DNA of 16,314 nt, from NCBI GenBank assembly GCA_913059105.1, contig CAJXRL010000030.1:1-16314 (forward strand), read 5' to 3'. The notes beneath the pieces were generated by a model, which was given only the letters and a program-made list of their open reading frames with translations, ran no database searches and had not been told where the DNA came from. The translations under genes and the position numbers were made by a program. Positions within the stretch are counted from its first letter, which is position 1; the number at the start of each line of letters is the position of its first letter. This stretch comes from an uncultured Flavobacteriales bacterium (GTDB lineage Bacteria > Bacteroidota > Bacteroidia > Flavobacteriales_E > Vicingaceae). Positions 1 through 7,600 of this stretch are shown in pieces.

Positions 1-47
1 CTACACAGAGTAGATCGTCGGCAGCGTCAGATGTGTATAAGAGACAG
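1..47 (+). other. Illumina Nextera adapter with i5 index (non-genomic)
   Basis: Bases 1-6 (CTACAC) are the end of the P5 oligo. Bases 7-14 (AGAGTAGA) sit where the i5 index belongs and match, from memory, the standard index N504/S504. Bases 15-28 (TCGTCGGCAGCGTC) are the Nextera read-1 adapter. Bases 29-47 are the 19-bp Tn5 mosaic end AGATGTGTATAAGAGACAG. The order is exactly that of a library molecule, so this is untrimmed adapter at the contig end and genomic sequence starts at base 48. It must not be annotated as a transposon end or an insertion site. Confidence 0.98.
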
Positions 48-361
48 GTTTAGGAATGGAAATAGCGAACGATTCTTTTGAATTATTGTTGAACTTCCCC
101 GAAGATGAAAAATTTGGATTAACTTCACAAATAAGTCGTTGTTCAATTTCTATCCCAAGCAATATTGCTGAAGGTTCGTCGAGAACCGAAAAATCTTTTG
201 CGCATTACATTGACATATCTCTTGGGTCATCATTTGAATTAGAAACGCAGCTATTAATTGCAATAAAACGAAATGATATTAAAAAAGAAGATATTGAGAG
301 AATACAAGATAAATTAAGTGAGTTCCAAAAGATGTCTTTCGGATTTCAAAAAAGCCTTTAA
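48..361 (+). CDS. Four-helix-bundle protein (S23/IVP family), 5'-truncated by contig end
   Basis: This is the C-terminal ~103 residues of a small four-helix-bundle protein. The family is named for proteins encoded in 23S rRNA intervening sequences, but in Bacteroidota it is widespread as stand-alone genes of ~115-130 residues with no settled function. Family hallmarks are FPEDEKFGLTSQISR, then SIPSNIAEGSSR, and the C-terminal GFQKSL. The ATG at 56 is probably not the start: the frame stays open through Leu-Gly (50-55) into the adapter at 47, and family members carry ~15 more residues with a conserved Trp. No rRNA lies nearby. It is 47 nt upstream of the dioxygenase gene on the same strand, so cotranscription is possible. 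Family call is firm; cellular role is unknown. Confidence 0.9.
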
Positions 362-408
362 CAATGGCTTTCTTACTTCTATCCTCTTTCTTCTAACATC
401 TTAGAAAT

Positions 409-1569
409 ATGAAAAAAGAAATAAAATCAGTTGACTACGGTCTAGAAAAAATATTTGAAGGGGCTCAAGACTTCTTACCTCTTCTTGGGACGGATTATGT
501 TGAATTTTATGTAGGTAATGCAAAACAGGCTGCACACTTTTATAAAACGGCCTTTGGTTTTCAATCGCACGCTTATAAAGGTTTAGAAACAGGAAGTAGA
601 GATTTTGTTTCATACGTCTTAACACAAGACAAAATCAAACTTGTTTTAACTACCCCATTAAACTCAAAAAATCCAATTAATGAGCACATTGTAAAACATG
701 GGGATGGTGTAAAAGTTGTTGCCCTTTGGGTTGAAGATGCCAAGAAATCTTGGGAAGAGACTACCTCTAGAGGAGCCAAATCTTATATGGAGCCTATAGT
801 TGAAAAAGATGAACACGGAGAAGTAGTAAGGGCTGGTATTTATACATACGGCGAAACGGTTCACATGTTTGTAGAACGGAAAAACTACAATGGAGCATTT
901 TTACCAGGATTTGAAAAATGGGAATCAGACTATAATCCGTCTACAACCGGTTTAAAATACATTGACCACATGGTGGGTAATGTTGGTTGGAATGAAATGA
1001 ATACTTGGGTAAAGTTTTATGAAGATGTTATGGGATTTGTAAACTTCTTATCGTTTGACGACAAGCAAATCCATACCGAATACTCCGCATTAATGAGTAA
1101 GGTAATGAGTAATGGGAACGGTAGAATTAAGTTCCCAATTAACGAACCTGCCGAAGGGAAAAAGAAATCTCAAATTGAAGAATATTTAGATTTCTACGAA
1201 GGACCGGGAGTACAACATATCGCAGTAGCGACTGACGACATTATTTCAACTGTAAGCGCTTTAAGAAGCCGTGGGGTCGAATTCCTTTCTACTCCACCTG
1301 AAGAGTACTACAGAGCCGTTCCGGGTCGCTTAGAAGAGTACAGCCACGAATTGAATGAAGATATTGAAACGCTAATGAGTTTGGGTATTATGATTGACGC
1401 CGATGAAGAAGGTTATTTACTTCAAATTTTCACTAAACCATTAGAAGATCGACCTACTTTATTCTTTGAAATAATTCAGAGAATGGGAGCAAGAGGTTTT
1501 GGTGCAGGAAACTTTAAAGCTTTATTTGAATCAATCGAAAGAGAACAAGCGAAGAGAGGAACTTTGTAG
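409..1569 (+). CDS. hppD: 4-hydroxyphenylpyruvate dioxygenase
   Basis: Cytoplasmic non-haem Fe(II) enzyme converting 4-hydroxyphenylpyruvate and O2 to homogentisate and CO2, the second step of tyrosine degradation. The 386 residues match the usual family length and contain two vicinal-oxygen-chelate halves. The three iron ligands are in place: His187 (YIDHMVGNV), His270 (GVQHIAVATDDI) and Glu354 (TLFFEIIQR). The C-terminal gating helix GFGAGNFKALFESIEREQ is nearly invariant in the family. The ATG at 409 starts in the expected place before the first VOC domain; no Shine-Dalgarno sequence is seen, which is normal in this phylum. In Bacteroidota this gene often sits beside homogentisate dioxygenase, which is not visible here because the contig ends upstream. 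A strong hairpin terminator follows 22 nt after the stop. Confidence 0.97.
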   Translation: MKKEIKSVDYGLEKIFEGAQDFLPLLGTDYVEFYVGNAKQAAHFYKTAFGFQSHAYKGLETGSRDFVSYVLTQDKIKLVLTTPLNSKNPINEHIVKHGDGVKVVALWVEDAKKSWEETTSRGAKSYMEPIVEKDEHGEVVRAGIYTYGETVHMFVERKNYNGAFLPGFEKWESDYNPSTTGLKYIDHMVGNVGWNEMNTWVKFYEDVMGFVNFLSFDDKQIHTEYSALMSKVMSNGNGRIKFPINEPAEGKKKSQIEEYLDFYEGPGVQHIAVATDDIISTVSALRSRGVEFLSTPPEEYYRAVPGRLEEYSHELNEDIETLMSLGIMIDADEEGYLLQIFTKPLEDRPTLFFEIIQRMGARGFGAGNFKALFESIEREQAKRGTL

Positions 1570-1591
1570 TTTATCTTATTTAAAGCTAATA

Positions 1592-1624
1592 AAAAAGGGG
1601 AAGTCAATATGACTTCCCCTTTTT
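1592..1624 (+). terminator. Rho-independent terminator, likely bidirectional, after hppD
   Basis: A 14-bp perfect stem pairs 1592-1605 (AAAAAGGGGAAGTC) with 1611-1624 (GACTTCCCCTTTTT), with a 5-nt loop AATAT. It has an A-run on one side and a T-run on the other, so it can work on both strands. It sits between two convergent genes: it follows the dioxygenase stop (1569) on the plus strand and the epimerase stop (1677) on the minus strand. Confidence 0.9.
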
Positions 1625-1676
1625 GTTTTATTGAATTACTTTAATATAAATTGTAGAGTAGAGGACTAATAGCAAA

Positions 1677-2087
1677 TTAAGATTTACCCTTTTCTTCACA
1701 CAATTCTACCAATACTCCTCCTGTTGATTTGGGATGTAAAAAAGCTATTCTTTTATTGTCTGCGCCATCCTTTGGGGTTTTGTGTATCAATTGAAACCCC
1801 TCTGACTTCAAGCGTTCTAACTCTGATTCTATGTCGCTCACATCGTATGCAATGTGATGAATTCCTTCTCCTTTCTTTTCTATAAATTTTGCGATTGGGC
1901 TTTCAGGGTTAGTCGCTTCAAGTAATTCAATTTTACTATCACCTATTTGAAAAAATAGAGTAGAAACTCCTTCGCTTTCTACTGCTTCTGTTTTATACGA
2001 AGGCTTTCCGAGTAAAGCTTCATACATTTTAGCAGATTTTTCAATGCTTTTAACCGCGATTCCTAAATGTTCTATTTTATTGAGCAT
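1677..2087 (-). CDS. mce: Methylmalonyl-CoA epimerase
   Basis: Cytoplasmic metal-dependent epimerase interconverting (2R)- and (2S)-methylmalonyl-CoA. It links propionyl-CoA (from Val, Ile, Met and odd-chain fatty acids) to methylmalonyl-CoA mutase and succinyl-CoA. At 136 residues it has the usual size: two short VOC beta-alpha-beta modules. Likely metal ligands are His7 (IEHLGIAV), Glu54, His78 (GEGIHHIAYDV) and Glu128 (GGVLVELCEE); their spacing fits the Propionibacterium enzyme as I remember it. The hydrophobic LNKIEHLGIAV opening is typical and supports the ATG at 2087. The gene is convergent with the dioxygenase. A hairpin terminator for the upstream gene ends only 12 nt before this start, so its promoter is not obvious. 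No mutase genes are in the window. Confidence 0.93.
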   Translation of the reverse strand: MLNKIEHLGIAVKSIEKSAKMYEALLGKPSYKTEAVESEGVSTLFFQIGDSKIELLEATNPESPIAKFIEKKGEGIHHIAYDVSDIESELERLKSEGFQLIHKTPKDGADNKRIAFLHPKSTGGVLVELCEEKGKS

Positions 2088-2099
2088 AATTTCTTGGGC

Positions 2100-2129
2100 A
2101 AAAAAAATCCCGATAAAATCGGGATTTTT
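2100..2129 (-). terminator. Rho-independent terminator after the secreted hypothetical gene
   Basis: A 12-bp perfect stem pairs 2103-2114 with 2118-2129 (ATCGGGATTTTT), with a 3-nt loop. On the minus strand it is followed by a run of eight T (2107-2100). It lies 17 nt downstream of the stop at 2147 and ends just 12 nt upstream of the epimerase start codon. Confidence 0.85.
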
Positions 2130-2146
2130 AAAATTCTTTTATTCCT

Positions 2147-2941
2147 TTATTTAAACTGCACTGTTTTGGTATCATTATCGAAACTGATGTAATACGTTCC
2201 TTTTTGCAATCCCATAATGTCAACTGTTTGTCCATAACCTCTTTTTACAATAGTTCCATATCTATCATAAAGTTCAAACATCGTAGCCCCACCTTTAAAA
2301 TTTATTGAACCTTTAAACTTGTCTCCGCCCAAAGTAATTTCAGGAGAAGAGGACGTGTATTTAGACATTTTTGTATAACGTGGCTTTCCAGTGTAATCTA
2401 CTTGCTTGCCTCTAAACTTGTTCTCACCGCTGTGCGGTGTTATTTTAAACTCATAGTTATGCACCCCCGGAGTTCCATTTCCACTAACTTCTCCTACTTT
2501 CACCCACTTATTCCATCTAAATTGTTCAATTATGTAATCCAGTTTCCCATTTTCATTGTCTACTGTCCAACCGAAAACACCTTCTCTACTAACCGATGCT
2601 TTTGAGTTATTAAATGTGCTTTTAGGTTTCAATACTTCAGGGTTCAGTACTTCAGGAGCGCAATCGTCTTTGTGTTTGATATTCACAATTAATTTATCTC
2701 CAATTCTTAGTCCTTGGTTCGCAAAGTCAATCTCGAAGGCTGATTGATTCACTTCATCTGGTGAAAGTTTCCCATTAATAGTAACCTCAAATACACAGAA
2801 TCCTACTCCAGCTCCACCAAAAGGGTTTTTAACAAAAATGTTTTTTCCCATATAATTGCCTTCTAAAACAATTACACCAGCATTTGCGATACCGCAAAAG
2901 CCAAGCAATAAGGTGAGCGTAATAAGTCTTACTTGTTTCAT
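2147..2941 (-). CDS. Secreted hypothetical protein with a T9SS-sorting-like C-terminus
   Basis: About 264 residues. The frame is open to 2971, but the start at 2941 is preferred because it gives a clean signal peptide (MKQVRLITLTLLLGFCGIAN, then A/GVIV); a second ATG lies directly before it at 2944. The mature part begins with GVIVLEGNYMGKNIFVKNPF and contains VGFCVFEVTINGKL, which I recognise as a widespread Bacteroidota family of unknown function. A short repeat PEVLNPEVLKP follows the second Cys. The central part (YIIEQFRWNKWVKVGEV) looks like a beta sandwich. The last ~50 residues (MFELYDRYGTIVKRG, GLQKGTYYISF, VQFK) resemble a degenerate type A T9SS C-terminal sorting domain. It is probably exported through Sec to the envelope or surface. 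It appears monocistronic, with its own promoter candidate and terminator. Function unknown. Confidence 0.75.
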   Translation of the reverse strand: MKQVRLITLTLLLGFCGIANAGVIVLEGNYMGKNIFVKNPFGGAGVGFCVFEVTINGKLSPDEVNQSAFEIDFANQGLRIGDKLIVNIKHKDDCAPEVLNPEVLKPKSTFNNSKASVSREGVFGWTVDNENGKLDYIIEQFRWNKWVKVGEVSGNGTPGVHNYEFKITPHSGENKFRGKQVDYTGKPRYTKMSKYTSSSPEITLGGDKFKGSINFKGGATMFELYDRYGTIVKRGYGQTVDIMGLQKGTYYISFDNDTKTVQFK

Positions 2942-2979
2942 CATTTCCAATTTATCTCGTAACCCTGACAATTAATCGC

Positions 2980-3009
2980 CTAAATTAATGTGTTAATCAT
3001 AACAAACAA
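2980..3009 (-). promoter_or_regulatory. Candidate Bacteroidota promoter with overlapping inverted repeat
   Basis: On the minus strand TTG (3009-3007) is followed after 19 nt by TAATTTAG (2987-2980), one mismatch from the Bacteroidota -7 consensus TAnnTTTG. The spacing fits the -33/-7 pattern. It would start transcription about 30-35 nt before the secreted hypothetical protein's ATG at 2941. A 9-bp perfect inverted repeat, GCCTAAATT at 2978-2986 and AATTTAGGC at 3012-3020, brackets the elements and could be an operator. Low-complexity AT sequence makes chance matches common. Confidence 0.35.
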
Positions 3010-3078
3010 AGAATTTAGGCATTAAAATAGCTCACTAAATTAATAATTTTAACTCTAAACTATAAATATCATGCCGAT

Positions 3079-4614
3079 TTACTCTTTCGTGGCAACCAGC
3101 TTATTTTTTAATTCTCCTATTCGTTTTTCTTTTTCCGGTTGTCGTCGCATCTGAGACGATTGAGTAAAGTACTTATGTCCACTCAAAAACCCTATGTTCA
3201 TCTCCACCCATTGCATCGGATTATCCACTAACTTACCAAATTCTACAAGTTCTTGACGCAACGATTCTGCAATTGGATAAAAATCGTCCCGGCCAAGGTA
3301 ATCCAAATCGGAATCACACATAATTTGTTCCAAATGGTTCGTTGGTGTTTGAGGCATCTTTGTTGCCTCAATTAATTCAATCACTTGTTTGATCTGTTCC
3401 TCTGTATAACCAAAATTCGGAAGCATTTCTTTCGCAAGGTTTGCTCCAATAGGTTCATTACTCTCATAAGAATCAATAAACCCTGCATCATGATATAGTG
3501 CTGCCGTTTTTAAAAGGTATAACTCTTCTCCTTTTACGCCTTCCCAAATTGCCAGCCTTTCAACTGCCTCGCAAACATCTTTTGTATGATGTATGCCATG
3601 GTAGTGGAGCCCTTTTGGCAAATCGCCAGCTAGACGTTTAATAATGTATTTTTCGGCGTTCTTGTAGTTTATGTTGCTATATAACTTCAAGTTAACATAG
3701 TGCCAAAAAGCATCGTTTGGACTTATGCAATCTTCATTTTTTGACAATTCAGCCTTAATTCCATGCACAAAGTACATATCAATCTCCCCTTTATTCTTCG
3801 CCTCTACCTTACCTCTATATTCTGTTGTAAAAAATTCTGAAATACCTTCGTATGTGGTTTCTGAAATATTAACCATCCCAATCTCCCCGCTTGATTCCAT
3901 ATGTGCAGCTACGTTTACAGTGTCTCCCCAAATGTCATATGCGAACCTTTTAATACCAACTACACCTGCAATTAGCGACCCCGAATGTAATCCGATGCGT
4001 AAATCCCATACTTTTTCACCTATTGCTTCCTTTTGCTCTTTGATTTCTAGCATTGCTCTTTGAATTTCAAGAGCTGCAAGAGTAGTGTCTATTGCGTTAC
4101 TTTTATTTCGGATTGGTACTCCACCAGCAGCCATGTAAGCATCTCCAATTGTTTTAATTTTCTCTACGTTGTACTTGTCAACAATTTCATCAAATTTAAT
4201 GAAGTAACTATCTAATTCTGCCACTAAGTCCTCTGGTTCGTACGATTCGGCCAATTTAGTAAACCCACTAAAATCTGTAAACATTACAGTAGAAGAACGA
4301 TATTTTCGCGCTTTGGCCTTTCCTTTATTTTTAAGTTCATCGGCCATTTCCCTAGGCAAAATATTCAGCAGTAGTTTCTCTGTTTTCGCTTTTTCTTGCT
4401 CCAACATCCTCTTTTGCTTTTCAACCTGTTCTTTTTGCTTAATAATTTCAATGGTTCGCTGTTTTACCTGAGACTCTAAGAGGTCTTTTTGCTTCTGAAT
4501 TCTTATGATTCTATTTCTGTATAACAAGTAGAAACCCACAACCACAACTGCCAAAAGAATTGCATCAGCCCAGATGGTAGGCAAAATGAATGCTATGTCG
4601 ATCATTGCTATCAT
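3079..4614 (-). CDS. Membrane-anchored class III nucleotide cyclase fused to an HD phosphohydrolase domain
   Basis: 511 residues. Order: short periplasmic N-terminus, one membrane helix (~17-32), basic coiled coil (~33-80), the cyclase-transducer-like LLLNILP (82-87), class III cyclase domain (~105-290), C-terminal HD domain (~318-460). Cyclase metal ligands are Asp114 (VMFTDFSGFT) and Asp158 (KTIGDAY). Lys154 and Asp227 (YDIWG) are the pair that selects adenine, so cAMP synthesis is predicted. The transition-state Arg position, two after the NVA motif, is His238 instead. The HD part has a phosphodiesterase-like YHx3H (His339, His343), His375-Asp376 and Asp434/436, and resembles a stand-alone Bacteroidota HD family (ATKMPQTP, MCDSDLDYLGRDDF). 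One polypeptide may therefore make and hydrolyse a nucleotide. Its ATG overlaps the stop of the OmpA-family gene by 4 nt (ATGA), implying translational coupling. Cyclase call firm; HD substrate unknown. Confidence 0.92.
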   Translation of the reverse strand: MIAMIDIAFILPTIWADAILLAVVVVGFYLLYRNRIIRIQKQKDLLESQVKQRTIEIIKQKEQVEKQKRMLEQEKAKTEKLLLNILPREMADELKNKGKAKARKYRSSTVMFTDFSGFTKLAESYEPEDLVAELDSYFIKFDEIVDKYNVEKIKTIGDAYMAAGGVPIRNKSNAIDTTLAALEIQRAMLEIKEQKEAIGEKVWDLRIGLHSGSLIAGVVGIKRFAYDIWGDTVNVAAHMESSGEIGMVNISETTYEGISEFFTTEYRGKVEAKNKGEIDMYFVHGIKAELSKNEDCISPNDAFWHYVNLKLYSNINYKNAEKYIIKRLAGDLPKGLHYHGIHHTKDVCEAVERLAIWEGVKGEELYLLKTAALYHDAGFIDSYESNEPIGANLAKEMLPNFGYTEEQIKQVIELIEATKMPQTPTNHLEQIMCDSDLDYLGRDDFYPIAESLRQELVEFGKLVDNPMQWVEMNIGFLSGHKYFTQSSQMRRQPEKEKRIGELKNKLVATKE

Positions 4615-7600
4615 TCGATTTTTATCAATTTTACAACGGTTCTTCGGTTTAATGCATGGTCATCATTATCGCAACGATTTAATTGACAATCAACCACAGG
4701 CATTAACTCTCCATAATAATTTTCAATTAAATTTTCTGGTTTCAACCCCTGAGATACTAAATAGGCAATAACACTGTTCGTTCTACTTTTTGATAGTTTC
4801 TGATTATAAGCAGGAGAACCTCTCTTATCTGTATAAGAGTGTACCTCAATTTTAAAAGGTTCTCCTCTAATTAAATCAGCAAAATCCTGTAACCTTAACT
4901 TCGAAACTGTATTTAACTTCACTGAATCGAATCGATAGAAAACGGTGAATTCATCCAGTTCGATTTTTCTTTTGTCAAAGTACACTACTTGGTGATGATC
5001 AAATGCATCTTCTAACAAAATTACATGTTCTTCAGAACCTAGTTTCCTATATTTAAATCGGCCAATTGAATTTTTAATCGTCTTATCTAAAACATTAGCA
5101 TTTTCGTCCAACGTGATCAACTGAAAGTCTTCTTCATGATGTTCAATTTTGAAATAGTAATGTTCATCCGTGACTAGCTTGGTAAACTTGAACTTCCCTT
5201 CACTATCTGTAAAAGCGGTACCAACTATTTCTCCTGCTTCGTTATAAATATAAACCTCCATTCCAGCTTTAAAATCTCCAGGAAGTTTTTGATATACTTG
5301 TCCAAAAATTTCTTGACTTTGTTCAGCTAGAATCAACTCTCCATCAATTAATTCAATCGGCTCGAAAGTTGCAACTTGATACGTTAATCTCTTGTAAGCA
5401 AAGTTTCCTTGCTCATTAATTACAGCGTGCTCAATAACCAAATTGTCTGCATCTAATAATGCTAAATTCATGTCTTTTGATTCACTCAACTTAAAACTAT
5501 AATTTCTCTCCGGATTTAACTTCTCAAAATTGAAGTACCCTCTAGTATCCGTATACATGGAATCAACAACTTTTCCACCTTCGTCCAAAAGGTATACCTT
5601 CATGCTATCACTAAAATCTCCTTGTAGTTTTTTGAAAATTTGCCCTTTTAACGCAACAAATTTGGGAACAGAAAATTTTTCCGCCATTCTAAATTTGTAA
5701 TACTCGTCAAATGGTAATGCTAGCAACGAGTATCGTCCATCCAATAATCGCTTAACTAAGAAGAGGGGATCTCCTTTCTCATCAATTACGTAGAGTTTCG
5801 TTTTTAAGTTAATTTCTTCAGAAATATCAATTGCTCTAAAGTAATATCTTTCATCAATTCTTAGATTATTGAATTGAAACTCTCCAGATTCATTTGTAAA
5901 TATTGTCGCGACAACGTTGTTGATTTCATCGTAAATATTCACCTTTGTAAAAGGTAAGGGTTTTCCGGATGTCTCTAACCGAGCTATGATTCCAGTGAAC
6001 CCCGAATTAATGTTAGACAAATTCTCGTCACTCAAAATATACTTACCCTCTTCAGAGTTTTCTAATTTATAATACCTGTTTGATCCATTAATCAGTGCGA
6101 TATTCAACTCAGGGTCATCTTCGGCCATTATAACAAAATAATCTCTCCCATCATCTAATCCTAGTTTCTGGAATTGAAATCCTCCTGCCAAATCGGTAAA
6201 CATTGAGTCAATTATTGTCCCCTCCTTATCAACTAGGTACACCAATTCTGGCCCTGCAAAATCTCCAGGTAGTTTCTTATAAACCTGCCCTTTATAGTTC
6301 AATATATGTACTAACTTGGAATCTTCTAACTCAATTAATGCTATTGACTTTATTTCCTCGGGCATAAGAGCTTTAAAAGCAAAACTCCCGTTTTTTAAAC
6401 GATTCAGCCATTTTATTTTATCCCCATGATCATCGGTAAGAAATAGCCTTCCGTCTTTGATCAAGTCTAAATCATCGCTTTCTACTCTCAATATAACATC
6501 TTCATTATAAGGTAAATTTTCAAATCTAAACCGCCCCTCTGTATCTGTATATTCAAAAGCAACAATAGAGTCGTTCGCTCCTAACATTACTATTTTCGTT
6601 CCCTCTACGGGTAGCGCTTTGTACTCTAAAACACCGCTCAACCCAATAGATAGTATCTCTTGCGAATAAACGAATTTATAGATGTCATCCTTCCCCTTCC
6701 CTCCATCACGATTTGAGGCATAATACCCAGAATTTTCTGTAACGAAATACATTCCAAAGTCATCTCTAGCAGAGTTGATTGGACTTTTTAAGTTTGTTGG
6801 AGCTTGCCAATTCCCTTTATTTTCTGATACAAACAAATCATAGCCCCCATAGCCGGAAAACCCATCAGAAGAGTAATACAATTTATTGTTCTTATAATAG
6901 GGAAACGACTCGTTTTTTGCTGTATTAATTGTTGGACCAAGGTTTTCTACTTGCCCCCAAACTCCTTCATTCCGTTCCACTCGATAAAGATCCATGCCTC
7001 CTTCTCCGCCCGTTCTGTCAGACATGAAGAATAACTCGTTTTCGTCTTTCCCGTACGCAGGATGTCCTGTATGGTATTCATGACTATTAAAAGGCAATCT
7101 TTTAAAATTTTTCCACTTGCCATCTATATATTCCCCTTCAAATAGCTTCATTCTATTCACGAAGTTCTTCCCTCTCATCTCATTGTCAATGCGCATAATT
7201 ATGCACTTATCCTGAGTTGCATTTATAGTAAGCGGGCCGTCATGGTAATCGCTATTCATTTTATTTTTCAATAAAATGAATTTCCCATTTGTCGCATTTA
7301 TTTCAGCAGTATCAATTTCGTAGATAGACATATAGGCTGACCCATCCCACGAAAATGCTTCGGGTGAATTGAAATTTTTATCTCGATTGGATGTAATGTA
7401 ATATTTGTCCTGAAAAGTTAAAAACCCATATTCCGCTTCTTCTGAATTTAAGCCTTCTGCTGGTTTAACCATAAAGTTCTTAGCTTCTTTCTCCCAGGTT
7501 TTAACTTCATCCATGGACTGAAGCAATAAGTTTGCCAAGACTCTATTTTGGGACTTTTCAGCAAATTTTTCAAACTGTTCTTTTGCTGCAGATAACTTCC

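Noticed and set aside
29..47. Tn5-type mosaic end as evidence of a transposon
   Set aside because: It sits in exact library-adapter order with P5 and index sequence and ends at base 47; it is an artefact.
401..864. Minus-strand reading frames opposite hppD
   Set aside because: Antisense shadows of a strongly conserved gene with no recognisable product.
2942..2971. Start at 2971 for the secreted hypothetical protein
   Set aside because: It adds a charged ten-residue leader ahead of a clean signal peptide that begins at 2941.
3034..3050. Terminator after the cyclase gene
   Set aside because: Only an AT-only palindrome (AAATTAATAATTT) is present; no GC stem with a T-run, so readthrough into the next gene cannot be excluded.
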